Assembly: GCF_022662375.1 (NCBI RefSeq)
Contig: NZ_JAKNQL010000002.1
Location: 310,001 to 374,000, forward strand
DNA length: 64,000 nt
Direction of reading: 5' to 3'
Source of the DNA: Pseudomonas sp. CROZ-RG-20F-R04-15
GTDB lineage: Bacteria > Pseudomonadota > Gammaproteobacteria > Pseudomonadales > Pseudomonadaceae
The notes below the pieces were generated by a model that saw nothing but the letters and a program-made list of their open reading frames with translations, was not told the DNA's origin and did no database searches. The position numbers and the translations under genes are program-made. Position 1 is the first letter of the stretch. The number at the start of each line of letters is the position of its first letter. Below are positions 41,284 to 50,223 of the stretch, in pieces.

Positions 41284-41964
41284 ATGCACGTACTGGTTTG
41301 CGAAGACGATGAGCTGATCGCCAGCGGGATCGTTGCCGGTCTCACGGCTCAGGGTTTGACCGTTGAGCACGTCAACACCGCGTCGAAAGCGCGGGCGATG
41401 CTCAAGGTTGCCGAATTCGACGTAATGGTGCTCGATCTCGGCCTGCCCGACGAGGATGGCCTCAAGCTGCTGCAACAGCTGCGTCAGAGCGGCCTGGAAA
41501 TTCCGGTGCTGATTCTGACCGCGCGCGACTCGGTCACTGACCGTGTTGATGGCTTGCAGGCCGGGGCGGACGATTACCTGCTCAAGCCGTTCGATCTGCG
41601 TGAACTGTTCGCCCGCCTGCAAACCTTGTTGCGCCGCGTCGCCGGGCGCAGCGTCAATCTGATCGAGCATGGCGCGCTGACGTACGATCCGAGCAGCCGC
41701 GAAACCACCCTGGCCGGGCAACCAGTGGACTTGTCGCGCCGCGAGCAATCGCTGTTGCAGGCGCTGCTGCACAATCGTGGCCGGGTGCTGTCCACCGAGC
41801 AGTTGAAGGACAGCGTCTACGGCTTCAACGATGAACTGGAAAGCAACGCACTGAACGTGCACATCCATCACCTGCGCAGCAAACTGGGCAAAGGCATCGT
41901 CGAAACCGTGCGCGGTCTGGGCTATCGCCTCGGCCCGGCCGACGGTGGAGAGCAAGGCAAGTGA
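41284..41964 (+). CDS. dsbR: OmpR-type response regulator of the dsb cluster (DsbR-like)
   Basis: The 226-residue protein has a receiver domain (acidic EDDE at 8-11, phospho-acceptor Asp51 in VLDLGLPDEDG, Lys101 in LLKPFDLREL) and a winged-helix DNA-binding domain (SRREQSLLQALLHNRGRVLS; NALNVHIHHLRSKLG). In P. aeruginosa the pair next to dsbD-E-G (PA2479-PA2480) is a copper-responsive system named DsbRS; this is the same order except for the inserted hemopexin-like gene. The name rests on synteny. Its stop overlaps dsbS by 4 bp. Confidence 0.85.
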   Translation: MHVLVCEDDELIASGIVAGLTAQGLTVEHVNTASKARAMLKVAEFDVMVLDLGLPDEDGLKLLQQLRQSGLEIPVLILTARDSVTDRVDGLQAGADDYLLKPFDLRELFARLQTLLRRVAGRSVNLIEHGALTYDPSSRETTLAGQPVDLSRREQSLLQALLHNRGRVLSTEQLKDSVYGFNDELESNALNVHIHHLRSKLGKGIVETVRGLGYRLGPADGGEQGK

Positions 41965-43286
41965 TGAGTCTGCGACTGCGCCTGAGCCTGACCCTCGGCG
42001 CCGCGTTTGCGCTGATCTGGGCGCTGGCGGCGGCGTGGATGCTCAGTGATCTGCGCAATCAGATGATGTTTTCCCTCGACCAGCGGCTGGTCGCCTCGGC
42101 GCGCATGGTCGCCGGGCTGCTGGAACAGTTGCCGACACTCCCGAGTAAAGGCGAGGGCACGCATTTCAGTGCCGAACAACTGAATATCCCCGGTGGCATG
42201 GCCTGTCAGGTCAGCTCCTTGCGCGGGGAAATTCTCGCGCGCAGCCACAACAATCCCGAACAAGCGCTGGAAGCCGAGAAAATGGGCTTCCACGACCAGA
42301 TGATCGACGGTGCACCGTGGCGCAGTTTTACCCTTGCCCGGGGCGATGTACGCATTACCACCGCCGACCGGCAGATCGAGCGCGAAGCGCTGAACATGTC
42401 GATCCTGCTGGCGGCATCGGTGCCGGTGGGCGTGGCGCTGCTCGGTTGCCTGTGCCTGTTGTGGCTGGGCATCGGCCAGGGTCTGGCGCCGCTCAACCGG
42501 CTGCGGGAAGCGCTGATGCGGCGCAATGCCGACTCGCTTGAGCCGTTGCAGATCCAGACCTTCCCTAGCGAATTGAAGCCGCTGCTCGAAACGCAGAATC
42601 AACTGTTCCAGCGCATCGGCAAGACCATCGAACGTGAGCGACGCCTGACCGGTGACGCGGCGCATGAACTGCGCAGCCCGCTGACGGCGATCAAGACCCA
42701 TCTGCAAGTCGCGCGCATGACCGAGGGCAGTGCCCGCGATCAATCGCTGGCACGGGCCGAGGAAGGCGCTGATCGCTTGCATCGCACCCTCGAACAACTG
42801 CTGTTGCTGGCGCGGGTCGAGGGCAGTCTGTCGTTCGATGACGGCTCGCAATGCAGCGCCGAGCAGGTGGCACGCCTGGCGATTCAGGACGCCACGGGGG
42901 GCGAGCGCCTGCGCATCAAACTGCAACTGCCGAGCGGACTTTCCGCCGCGCCGCTGCAGATGCCGGCGGTGCTGTCGATTGCGGCGCTGCGCAATCTGCT
43001 CGACAACGCCTTGCGCCATACCGCCGAAGACTGTGCAGTTGAGCTGAGCCTGGAAACCATTGGCAACCGTGTACGTTTTGTTGTGCGCGACCATGGCCCG
43101 GGGATTGCGCCGGATGATCTGCAACACCTGACTCAGCGCTTCTGGCGCAACGGCCAAAGCACCGGTTGCGGCCTCGGCCTGGCGATTGTTCAGGCGATCG
43201 TTCAGCGCTGCGACTGTGCCCTGCATTTCGACAGCCGTCCGGATGGCCTGCGCGTCGAACTGACCATGCCGTTGCAGCCTGTCTGA
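41961..43286 (+). CDS. dsbS: Sensor histidine kinase of the dsb cluster (DsbS-like)
   Basis: The 441-residue protein has an N-terminal membrane helix (SLTLGAAFALIWALAAAW), a periplasmic domain of about 130 residues, a second helix (MSILLAASVPVGVALLGCLC), HAMP-like segment, HisKA with TGDAAHELRSPLTAI (His about residue 236) and an HATPase domain (LRNLLDNALRHT, DHGPGIAPDD, GCGLGLAIV). Pairs with the upstream regulator by ATGA overlap. A single Cys in the periplasmic part (MACQVSS) may matter for metal or thiol sensing. Confidence 0.88.
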   Translation: MMSLRLRLSLTLGAAFALIWALAAAWMLSDLRNQMMFSLDQRLVASARMVAGLLEQLPTLPSKGEGTHFSAEQLNIPGGMACQVSSLRGEILARSHNNPEQALEAEKMGFHDQMIDGAPWRSFTLARGDVRITTADRQIEREALNMSILLAASVPVGVALLGCLCLLWLGIGQGLAPLNRLREALMRRNADSLEPLQIQTFPSELKPLLETQNQLFQRIGKTIERERRLTGDAAHELRSPLTAIKTHLQVARMTEGSARDQSLARAEEGADRLHRTLEQLLLLARVEGSLSFDDGSQCSAEQVARLAIQDATGGERLRIKLQLPSGLSAAPLQMPAVLSIAALRNLLDNALRHTAEDCAVELSLETIGNRVRFVVRDHGPGIAPDDLQHLTQRFWRNGQSTGCGLGLAIVQAIVQRCDCALHFDSRPDGLRVELTMPLQPV

Positions 43287-43301
43287 CCGCACCGCAAATC
43301 T

Positions 43302-43393
43302 CCTGTGGGAGCGAGCCTGCTCGCGAAGACGGCAGCACACTCAACATCAGTGTGGCTGCCAAATCGCTTTCGCGAGCAGGCTCGCTCCCACAG
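43302..43393. repeat. REPIN after dsbS
   Basis: Inverted pair TGTGGGAGCGAGCCTGCTCG and CGAGCAGGCTCGCTCCCACA about 50 bp apart, immediately after the kinase gene. Confidence 0.85.
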
Positions 43394-43501
43394 GAGAAAG
43401 TGTTTTGGCACATCAAATGTAACTTCTCGGCATTCGCTATCCGGCCCGGGTGGGGATAAGGTCATCGCAGCTTTGACTCAATGGATTGAGGGAACTGCGC
43501 C

Positions 43502-43987
43502 ATGGAAGCACCCATCTGTATTCGTCCGGCCACATTGGCCGACGCCGGTATCATCAGCCGCATCATCGAACGCTCGATCCGCATCGGTTGTGCGCTTGAT
43601 CACCGCAACGATCCATTACTTGTCAGCCAATGGATCGGCCTGCAATCCGCCGATTTCATCAGTGCTCGACTGGCCGATCCACACTTCTATCTCTGCATTG
43701 CGTTACTGGCGAACAAACCGGTCGGTGCCGGCATGGCGCAGGTCAGTGGTGACATTTCGCTGTGTTACGTCCAGCCGGAGTCTTTTCGTCGGGGCGTCGG
43801 GCGGGCATTGATTGAGGATCTGGAGGGCTGGTTACGGGTCCATGGAGTGCTGCACGTTCGCCTCAACAGCACGTATACCGGTCGTGCGTTTTATCATCGA
43901 CTGGGCTACCACGAATCAGCGCCGCCCCTCGAATACCAAGGCTTGCAGACCCTGCCCATGCACAAGTCGCTGGCAGCGCCGGTCTGA
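43502..43987 (+). CDS. GNAT-family N-acetyltransferase
   Basis: The 161-residue protein is a compact GNAT enzyme: ICIRPATLADAGIISRII at the N terminus, CYVQPESFRRGVGRALIEDLE with the acetyl-CoA pyrophosphate loop (about residue 94), and the C-terminal NSTYTGRAFYHRLGYHE. Substrate unknown. ATG 43502 has GAGGGAA upstream. It precedes the pvdH promoter region but has no evident functional tie to pyoverdine. Confidence 0.85.
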   Translation: MEAPICIRPATLADAGIISRIIERSIRIGCALDHRNDPLLVSQWIGLQSADFISARLADPHFYLCIALLANKPVGAGMAQVSGDISLCYVQPESFRRGVGRALIEDLEGWLRVHGVLHVRLNSTYTGRAFYHRLGYHESAPPLEYQGLQTLPMHKSLAAPV

Positions 43988-44003
43988 CAATTCGATCACA
44001 GGC

Positions 44004-44027
44004 TAAATCCTCAGGCCCCTTAAGCGT
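44004..44027 (+). promoter_or_regulatory. PvdS iron-starvation box upstream of pvdH
   Basis: TAAAT (44004-44008) and CGT (44025-44027) with exactly 16 bases between, inside GGCTAAAT...AAGCGTTT. The pvdH ATG lies 102 bp downstream. Confidence 0.85.
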
Positions 44028-44129
44028 TTCCAGAACAGGAAAACCTGCAAGTGCGCCCCGCAATCGGAATGCGCACCTGTCCGGTGTGCTGTTTTGGTCA
44101 CTATCCATAGCCAATTGAGGGGTCGAGAG

Positions 44130-45542
44130 ATGTCAGTCGCCACCAGCCTTATCGAAGAGTCGTCGCCCCGGGTCAGCTCGGCGCCGGCCGAAACGCTGTA
44201 CCAGTTCAACGAATCGCCATTGCTGGCCCGTCAGGCACGGCAGGAATCCAACGCGCGCAGCTATCCGCGACGCATTCCTCTGGCACTGAAACGGGCCAAA
44301 GGTCTGTATGTCGAAGACGTTGAGGGGCGCACTTTCATCGACTGCCTCGCGGGTGCCGGTACGCTGGCGCTGGGGCATAACCACCCGGTGGTGATCGAAG
44401 CGATCCAGCAGGTGCTGGCCGATGAATTGCCGCTGCACACCCTCGACCTGACCACGCCGGTCAAGGATCAATTCGTCCAGGATCTGTTTGGCCTGCTGCC
44501 TTCGGCCCTCGCGGCTGAAGCGAAAATCCAGTTCTGCGGCCCGACCGGCACCGATGCCGTGGAAGCGGCGCTGAAGCTGGTCCGCACGGCGACCGGGCGC
44601 AGCACGGTGTTGTCGTTCTCCGGTGGATACCACGGCATGAGCCAGGGCGCGCTGAGCCTGATGGGCAGTCTGGGGCCGAAAAAGCCGCTGGGCGCGTTGC
44701 TCAGCAGTGGCGTGCAGTTCATGCCGTTTCCGTATGACTACCGTTGCCCGTTCGGCCTCGGTGGTGCGGCGGGCGTCAAGGCCAACCTGAATTACCTGGA
44801 AAACCTGCTCAATGATCCCGAGGCCGGTGTACAACTGCCAGCGGCGGTGATCGTCGAAGCGGTGCAGGGTGAGGGTGGCGTGATTCCGGCGGACATCGAG
44901 TGGTTGCGCGGCTTGCGCCGCATCACCGAAAAGGCCGGCGTGGCGCTGATCGTTGACGAGATCCAGAGCGGTTTTGCCCGTACCGGCAAGATGTTTGCCT
45001 TCGAACACGCCGGCATCACCCCCGATGTGGTGGTGTTGTCCAAAGCCATCGGCGGCAGCCTGCCATTGGCTGTCGTGGTTTACCGTGACTGGCTCGACAC
45101 CTGGCAGCCGGGCGCGCACGCCGGCACCTTCCGTGGCAATCAGATGGCCATGGCGGCAGGTTCGGCGGTGATGCGCTATCTGGTTGAACACAAGGTCTGC
45201 GAACACGCCGCTGCCATGGGTGAACGCCTGAGCGAGCACCTGCGCATCCTGCAACGCGACTTCCCGCAACTGGGTGACATTCGCGGTCGTGGCCTGATGC
45301 TTGGCGTGGAACTGGTCGAGCCGAACGGCACACCGGATGCGCTCGGTCATCCGCCAGCGTTTGCACGACTGGCGCCGTTGGTACAGCGCGAATGCCTCAA
45401 GCGTGGGTTGATTCTGGAGTTGGGCGGTCGGCATGGTGCGGTGGTGCGTTTCCTGCCGCCGCTGGTGATCACAGCCGCCGAAATCGACCGTGTTGCGGAA
45501 ATCTTCGGTCGAGCTTTGGCCGCGGCCACTGCGTCGCTGTAA
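44130..45542 (+). CDS. pvdH: Diaminobutyrate-2-oxoglutarate aminotransferase PvdH
   Basis: PvdH makes L-2,4-diaminobutyrate from aspartate semialdehyde and glutamate, the third residue that PvdL incorporates. The 470-residue protein is a class III PLP aminotransferase: [53 protein letters not shown] and the PLP lysine in [12 protein letters not shown] (about residue 310). ATG 44130 has GAGGGG upstream; an in-frame extension to 44094 lacks a ribosome site. It is behind a PvdS box and in front of an mbtH gene. Confidence 0.94.
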   Translation: MSVATSLIEESSPRVSSAPAETLYQFNESPLLARQARQESNARSYPRRIPLALKRAKGLYVEDVEGRTFIDCLAGAGTLALGHNHPVVIEAIQQVLADELPLHTLDLTTPVKDQFVQDLFGLLPSALAAEAKIQFCGPTGTDAVEAALKLVRTATGRSTVLSFSGGYHGMSQGALSLMGSLGPKKPLGALLSSGVQFMPFPYDYRCPFGLGGAAGVKANLNYLENLLNDPEAGVQLPAAVIVEAVQGEGGVIPADIEWLRGLRRITEKAGVALIVDEIQSGFARTGKMFAFEHAGITPDVVVLSKAIGGSLPLAVVVYRDWLDTWQPGAHAGTFRGNQMAMAAGSAVMRYLVEHKVCEHAAAMGERLSEHLRILQRDFPQLGDIRGRGLMLGVELVEPNGTPDALGHPPAFARLAPLVQRECLKRGLILELGGRHGAVVRFLPPLVITAAEIDRVAEIFGRALAAATASL

Positions 45543-45625
45543 ATTTTTCGCCGCGCCGAACGTTCTTTCTACATACCCGGCTGCACCCCTCGTGCAGCCC
45601 ACCCTTACAACGATGGAGAACCAGC

Positions 45626-45850
45626 ATGACGTCAGTATTCGACCGCGAGGACATCCTCTTTCAGGTCGTGGTCAACCACGAAGAGCAATACTCGATCTGG
45701 CCGGATTACAAAGCCGTGCCGCAAGGCTGGCGCACTGTGGGCAAGAGCGGCCTGAAAAAGGAATGCCTGGCCTACATTGAAGAAACCTGGACTGACATGC
45801 GTCCGCTGAGCCTGCGCCAGAAGATGGAAGGGCAGGCCGCCGCGCAGTAA
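45626..45850 (+). CDS. MbtH-family NRPS accessory protein
   Basis: The 74-residue protein has the MbtH signature [19 protein letters not shown] and [18 protein letters not shown]. These proteins bind adenylation domains and are needed for their folding or activity. ATG 45626 has GGAG 7 bases upstream. It is 83 bp after pvdH, as PA2412 follows PA2413 in P. aeruginosa, and is followed by a terminator, so pvdH-mbtH is one unit. Confidence 0.95.
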   Translation: MTSVFDREDILFQVVVNHEEQYSIWPDYKAVPQGWRTVGKSGLKKECLAYIEETWTDMRPLSLRQKMEGQAAAQ

Positions 45851-45867
45851 GCGGTCAGGCAAAAACA

Positions 45868-45902
45868 AACCCGCTGGACTGGAAACAGTCAGCGGGTTTT
45901 TT
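45868..45902 (+). terminator. Intrinsic terminator after mbtH
   Basis: AACCCGCTG-GACTG pairs with CAGTC-AGCGGGTT around a GAAA tetraloop, followed by TTTTTT. One unpaired base interrupts the stem. Confidence 0.85.
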
Positions 45903-45934
45903 CATGCCCTGGATTTGTGTAGTCCGGGCTGGCC

Positions 45935-46010
45935 TCTTCGCGAGCAAGCTCGCTCCCACATGGGATCTGTGTCGTGCACAAACCCCTGTGGGAGCGAGCC
46001 TGCTCGCGAT
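45935..46010. repeat. REPIN between mbtH and fpvF
   Basis: Inverted REP pair (TTCGCGAGCAAGCTCGC and GCGAGCCTGCTCGCGA) about 35 bp apart, between convergent transcription units. Confidence 0.85.
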
Positions 46011-46035
46011 GAACGATAACGCGGTCCGGCTGGAA

Positions 46036-46941
46036 CTAAGCCCCGCTCAATCCCTTCAGCAGCAAATCCACATTGCCTTCCAGCTCGGCCACCGGATCCG
46101 CCGCATCGGTACTCAACACCACCAGATGGCTACCCGACTCGGCAATTGCCGCTTTCACCGGCTCCGACGGCTGCCGATGATGCAGCACCACCGCGACATC
46201 ATTGTCCTTCAGCGTTGCCGTGAGTTTTTTCAGATCCTCAGCCGTCCACTCGGCATCAGGCCGTGGATCCTCGCCGATCAGTTCCAGATTGAGGCTGCCG
46301 ATCAGGTAGCCGAAATGATCGCTCAGACTCATCACACTCAGATTGTCGGCGTTGGCCAGTCGCGCTTCGCTGTCGGCGCTGAGCTTCAGCAAACGTTGCT
46401 TCAACGTCGCCAGATTCGCCTCGATCGCAGGCTTGGCACTTGGTGCCAGGCGCACCAGATCCGCCGCCAGCACATCCGCCATGCGTCCCATGTTGTTGCT
46501 GGCCAGCCATGGCTGGCTGTTCAAACCATCGACCTTCAGACCCGGTTGCACGGCAATGCCGGGCAGGGCGCCGTCGACCGGGCGCGCCGCATCGACTTCA
46601 ACGATGCGGATATTGCTGCGGCGGGCAATCGGGTACAGCTGATCATCCGGCCACAGCGAGCGCACGCCAATCACGGCATCGGCAGCGCTGGCCAGTTTGC
46701 TCAATGCCGGAGCGCCACGCCCTGTGAAGTAGGCACTCTGACGACTGCCCGGCAGGTTCGCCGGCGCCGCCCGTTCAAGATTGACGTCGGTGCCTTTGAG
46801 CAGCGCTTCCGCCAAGCCAAAGGTGATGGGCAAGGAGGCCAGCACCCGCAGCGGTCTGGTATTTTCGGCAGCCATCAACGGCGTGCAGATCACGCCGCAC
46901 AGGGTCATGGCCAGGGTCAGTTTGCGCAGTGAAAAAATCAT
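46036..46941 (-). CDS. fpvF: Periplasmic metal-binding protein FpvF
   Basis: The 301-residue protein has a signal peptide (cleavage after PLMA, about residue 24) and the two-lobed cluster A-1 (ZnuA/TroA-like) binding protein layout (LRVLASLPITFGLAEALL; DAVIGVRSLWPDDQLYPIA). It is the second binding protein of the fpvCDEF system, which works with pyoverdine-delivered iron in the periplasm; compared with FpvC it has fewer candidate His ligands. Its ATG follows the fpvE stop directly (TAAATG). It ends the operon. Confidence 0.88.
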   Translation of the reverse strand: MIFSLRKLTLAMTLCGVICTPLMAAENTRPLRVLASLPITFGLAEALLKGTDVNLERAAPANLPGSRQSAYFTGRGAPALSKLASAADAVIGVRSLWPDDQLYPIARRSNIRIVEVDAARPVDGALPGIAVQPGLKVDGLNSQPWLASNNMGRMADVLAADLVRLAPSAKPAIEANLATLKQRLLKLSADSEARLANADNLSVMSLSDHFGYLIGSLNLELIGEDPRPDAEWTAEDLKKLTATLKDNDVAVVLHHRQPSEPVKAAIAESGSHLVVLSTDAADPVAELEGNVDLLLKGLSGA

Positions 46942-47841
46942 TTATCCAAGATTCCCTTTCAGGCTCGGGACAACCCCGCGCGCGATGGCGGCGAGGGCGA
47001 AAGCGATGCCGGCGACCAGAATGATCGCGGCGCCGGACGGAATCGGCAGATCGAACACGATGGGCGCCAGAATCCCGCACAACGTGCTGACCGTGGCGAT
47101 CAGCACCGAGCACCAGAAAAACCCTTTGAGCGACTGGCTGAGCAAACGCGCCGCCGCTGCAGGAATCACCAGCAGTGCGCCGACCAGAATTGCGCCAATG
47201 ACTTTTACCGCCGCCACGGTGATCAGCGTCACCAGAATCACGAACAGATAATCCAGGGTCTTCACCGCTACCCCGCGCACCGCCGCCAGCTGCGGGTTGA
47301 AGCTGGCGAGCATGATGCGGTTGTACAGCGGCAAGGCGAGGGCCATGACCAGCGAACCGACAATGGCCAGCACCGCCAGATCGTTGCCATTAACCGTCAG
47401 CACTGAGCCGAATAACACGTTCTCGAGAATGTGCACATTGATCTTGCCCGCCAGAATCAGCAGCAGACTCGCGCCGAGTGCCAACGACACCGAGAGGAAC
47501 ACGCCGATCAAGGTGTCCGGCGCCAAACCAGTACGGTTGCGCAGATAATTGAGCAGGATGCCGAACAACAGGCAGTAACCGAACAGGCTGCCGTACGGTC
47601 CGGTGTAAGGCTCGCCAAGCAGAATGCCGATGGCCACACCGGTCAGCGCCGCGTGGCCCACCGCTTCGGAGAAAAATGCGAAACGCTTGACCACCACCAG
47701 CGTGCCGAGGCCGCCGAGTACCGGACCGATCAACAGCCCGGCAAGTAGCGCATTGACCACAAAACCGTAGGCCAGCGCTTCCGGCAGATAGCCGGACGAG
47801 GCCCAGCCCTGCACCATCAAACGAAAGGCTTCGTAACTCAT
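46942..47841 (-). CDS. fpvE: ABC transporter permease FpvE
   Basis: The 299-residue membrane protein is a ZnuB/MntB-type permease with about eight helices (YGFVVNALLAGLLIGPVLGG, FAFFSEAVGHAALTGVAIG, VAAVKVIGAILVGALLVIP). The SEAVGHAALTG segment is the usual contact site for the ATPase. The ATG overlaps the fpvD stop by one base (TGATG). In P. aeruginosa FpvCDEF handles iron removed from ferripyoverdine. A longer in-frame extension upstream overlaps fpvD and was rejected. Confidence 0.9.
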   Translation of the reverse strand: MSYEAFRLMVQGWASSGYLPEALAYGFVVNALLAGLLIGPVLGGLGTLVVVKRFAFFSEAVGHAALTGVAIGILLGEPYTGPYGSLFGYCLLFGILLNYLRNRTGLAPDTLIGVFLSVSLALGASLLLILAGKINVHILENVLFGSVLTVNGNDLAVLAIVGSLVMALALPLYNRIMLASFNPQLAAVRGVAVKTLDYLFVILVTLITVAAVKVIGAILVGALLVIPAAAARLLSQSLKGFFWCSVLIATVSTLCGILAPIVFDLPIPSGAAIILVAGIAFALAAIARGVVPSLKGNLG

Positions 47842-48686
47842 CAGGCAGCGCTCCGTGGATGGGTCGAAAACAGCGTCAGCAGGCGTTCCGGGGTCAGTGC
47901 CTGTTGTGGCGTGGCGTCGAACAGCACGCGGCGGTTCAGACCGGTAACGCGACTGGCCAGACGCCCGACCGCTTCCAGATCGTGCTCGATCCACAGCACC
48001 GTGATACCCGCCGCGCGCCAGTCGCCGAGCAGGCGTTCGAACACCTGAATCCCGGCTTCATCAAGGGCCGACATCGGCTCATCCAGCACCAGCAGTTGCG
48101 GCGCCGGAATCAAGCCTTGTGCGAGCAGAACGCGCTGCCGCTCACCGCCGGACAACGCGCCCATGCGCCGCTTGCGTTTGTCCTGCATGCCGACGCGCTC
48201 CAGCGCTTCGCCGATGGCGCCCGCGTAACGTTTGCTCAAGCCGAGAAATGCGGGACGGCGCTGGCACATGGCGGCCATGAAGTCGTCGACGGTCATCGGC
48301 AGACCGCGATCGAATTCCAGCGCTTGCGGCACATAACCGATGATGCCGGGCTCGCCGGGCCATTGCAGGCTGAGCTGGCCCTGATGGGGCATTTGCCCGA
48401 GCAAGGTTTTGATCAGCGAACTCTTGCCGCCACCGTTGGGGCCGACCAGGGCATGCACGCTGCCGGGCTGCACCTGGAAGGTGACGTTGTCCAGAATCGT
48501 GGTTCGCCCCAGCGTCAGACAAACCCCCGCAAAATCCAGAGTCGGCCCACAGACTTGTGGGAGCGAGCTTGCTCGCGAATGCGGTGTGTCATTCGATAAA
48601 GATGTTGGCTGACCCGACGCCTTCGCGAGCAGGCTCGCTCCCACAGGGGATTGGAGTTCGTTCGAGATCGTTTCTTTGGAAGTCAT
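47841..48686 (-). CDS. fpvD: ABC transporter ATPase FpvD with REPIN-encoded insertion
   Basis: The 281-residue ATPase has Walker A GPNGGGKSSL (about residue 79), signature LSGGERQRVLLA and Walker B LLVLDEPM, in the ZnuC/MntA family. The ATG overlaps the fpvC stop (ATGA at 48683-48686), so the start is well placed. Residues 13-44 (SPVGASLLAK...RASSLPQ) are encoded by a complete REPIN in frame, with no stop; the conserved ABC domain begins just after it (PTLDFAGVCLTLG). No alternative start lies between REPIN and domain. The insertion lengthens the N terminus by 32 residues; whether the protein tolerates it is not known. Confidence 0.88.
   Translation of the reverse strand: MTSKETISNELQSPVGASLLAKASGQPTSLSNDTPHSRASSLPQVCGPTLDFAGVCLTLGRTTILDNVTFQVQPGSVHALVGPNGGGKSSLIKTLLGQMPHQGQLSLQWPGEPGIIGYVPQALEFDRGLPMTVDDFMAAMCQRRPAFLGLSKRYAGAIGEALERVGMQDKRKRRMGALSGGERQRVLLAQGLIPAPQLLVLDEPMSALDEAGIQVFERLLGDWRAAGITVLWIEHDLEAVGRLASRVTGLNRRVLFDATPQQALTPERLLTLFSTHPRSAA
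48555..48649. repeat. REPIN within the fpvD coding sequence
   Basis: GTGGGAGCGAGCTTGCTCGC and GCGAGCAGGCTCGCTCCCAC arms lie about 55 bp apart, codons 13-44 of fpvD. Unlike the other copies in the window it is inside a gene; its 95-96 bp keeps the frame open. Confidence 0.9.
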
Positions 48687-49612
48687 GCGCCAGACTCCTG
48701 AATCGCCCGCACTACGGTGTTGAGGTTGCCGGTCATTTCCTTTTCGTACTTGTCGGCGGTGTATTCGCCATAGGAAATGTGCGACAGCGGGTACAGTTTG
48801 ACGCCGGATTCACGCTGAATCGTTTCGACGTAGGTGGAGGGGAAATCCATCTCCGAGAAGATCACTTTCACATCGAGTTCGCGCAGTTGATCGATGGTTT
48901 TTTTCAACTGACTCGGGCTCGGCTCAATGCCGTGCGCCGGTTCGACCACAGCCGTCACTTCCAGGCCGAACTCACGCAGCAGATAGTCGTAAGCCGCGTG
49001 TACCGTGGCCACGCGCAGTTCGGCGTTCGGCGCTTGAGTCAGTTTGGCCAGAGCATCGGCGCGCATCTGCCGCAGGCGTTTGCCGTAGGCGCGGGCGTTC
49101 TGCGTGTAGGTCTTGGCGTTGTCCGGATCGAGCTTTCCCAGTTCGCGGGCAATGTTGTTGACCTGGGCGATGGAGGCGCTGATCGACAAAAACGTGTGCG
49201 GATTGACCACTTTGCCGGCGCCGCGTGCGGCGACCCCGGTGGCGGCCAGCAGCGGTACGTTTTCGTTGGCTTCGATGGTCTTGATGTTCGGCGTTTCGCT
49301 GGCGGCGATCATGCGGTCGGCGAAGTCGTCATGGCCGACGCCGTTGAGCACGATCACATCCAGCCCGCTGATGCGTTTGATGTCTTCGGCGCGCGGCTCG
49401 TAGGCGTGCGGGTTGAAACCGGCAGGAATCAGCGGCACCACCTCGGCCTTGTCACCGACGATGTTCGCCACATAGCTGTAATAGGGGTGCAAGGTAATGC
49501 CGATGCGCAGGCGCTTGGCCTGATCGGCGCTGGCCAGCGGACTCAGCAGGCAGGCACAGAGGCCGAGCAGAAACCAGCGTAACAATGGACGGCGCGGTGA
49601 TGAAATAGACAT
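48683..49612 (-). CDS. fpvC: Periplasmic metal-binding protein FpvC
   Basis: The 309-residue protein has a signal peptide (cleavage after LASA, about residue 29) and a cluster A-1 metal-binding fold with likely ligands in TLHPYYSY, GFNPHAYEP, VNPHTFLS and VHAAYDY plus an acidic SEMDFPST. It is the primary binding protein of the FpvCDEF system and is thought to interact with periplasmic ferripyoverdine. ATG 49612 is chosen from the signal peptide; GAGAGAAG lies about 12 bases before it. Its stop overlaps the fpvD start. Confidence 0.9.
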   Translation of the reverse strand: MSISSPRRPLLRWFLLGLCACLLSPLASADQAKRLRIGITLHPYYSYVANIVGDKAEVVPLIPAGFNPHAYEPRAEDIKRISGLDVIVLNGVGHDDFADRMIAASETPNIKTIEANENVPLLAATGVAARGAGKVVNPHTFLSISASIAQVNNIARELGKLDPDNAKTYTQNARAYGKRLRQMRADALAKLTQAPNAELRVATVHAAYDYLLREFGLEVTAVVEPAHGIEPSPSQLKKTIDQLRELDVKVIFSEMDFPSTYVETIQRESGVKLYPLSHISYGEYTADKYEKEMTGNLNTVVRAIQESGA

Positions 49613-49647
49613 GGGCAAACGGTCTTCTCTCGGATGAGGGCGAGGAA

Positions 49648-50223
49648 TCAATGGCGATGTTCGCGGGTAACCCCGGCATCGTATTGCGCGACGATCTGTT
49701 TCCAGCCGGCGGCGGACAGGGCGGCTTCGGTCAAGTCGGTGGGCACTTGCAGGCTGGCATCGCGGTTGAGCCAAATGTCCGCAGCGGCCTTGTCATCGCT
49801 GCTCAACAGCATGACGAACGAGCCGGCGATGGCCGGGCTTTGGCTATGGCCGAAATAGGCCGTGTTCGCCAGTAGCTGCCAGGCATGACCACCACGGCTG
49901 ACCGAACTCGCGTCCTGGGCAAACGGCGCGAAGCCTTCGTCGGCCAGATTTTGTGGTGTCGGCAGCGCTTGCTGTTCTTCGCGCAGCAAGCGGATTTCGT
50001 CGAAGGTCACCCGCAGGTCGGCGTAGATGCCTTGCTCGGCAGCACTGAGGTCGCGGCGCGCGTCGAACTGGTGACTGGCGACGGGCTCCGGTTCATGGGA
50101 AACCCCACGCCACGCGACGACAGCACCAGCAACCGCGAGGATCAACAGACACAACAGCAGGACATTGAGGGTTTCATGGCCGGCACCGGCCGGGCGCACG
50201 ATTTGTGTGGTTGGCGTACTCAT
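49648..50223 (-). CDS. fpvK: Pyoverdine iron-release membrane protein FpvK
   Basis: The 191-residue protein has one N-terminal transmembrane helix (LNVLLLCLLILAVAGAVVAW, about residues 18-38) and a soluble periplasmic part ending in HRH. It matches the fourth gene of the fpvGHJK group, which with FpvG gives efficient ferripyoverdine reduction. Its own biochemistry is not established. ATG 50223 overlaps the fpvJ stop (ATGA). It is followed by a 35-bp gap to fpvC. Confidence 0.85.
   Translation of the reverse strand: MSTPTTQIVRPAGAGHETLNVLLLCLLILAVAGAVVAWRGVSHEPEPVASHQFDARRDLSAAEQGIYADLRVTFDEIRLLREEQQALPTPQNLADEGFAPFAQDASSVSRGGHAWQLLANTAYFGHSQSPAIAGSFVMLLSSDDKAAADIWLNRDASLQVPTDLTEAALSAAGWKQIVAQYDAGVTREHRH

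Noticed and set aside
44133..45602. 489-codon open frame opposite pvdH
   Set aside because: Antisense shadow of a well-supported aminotransferase gene.
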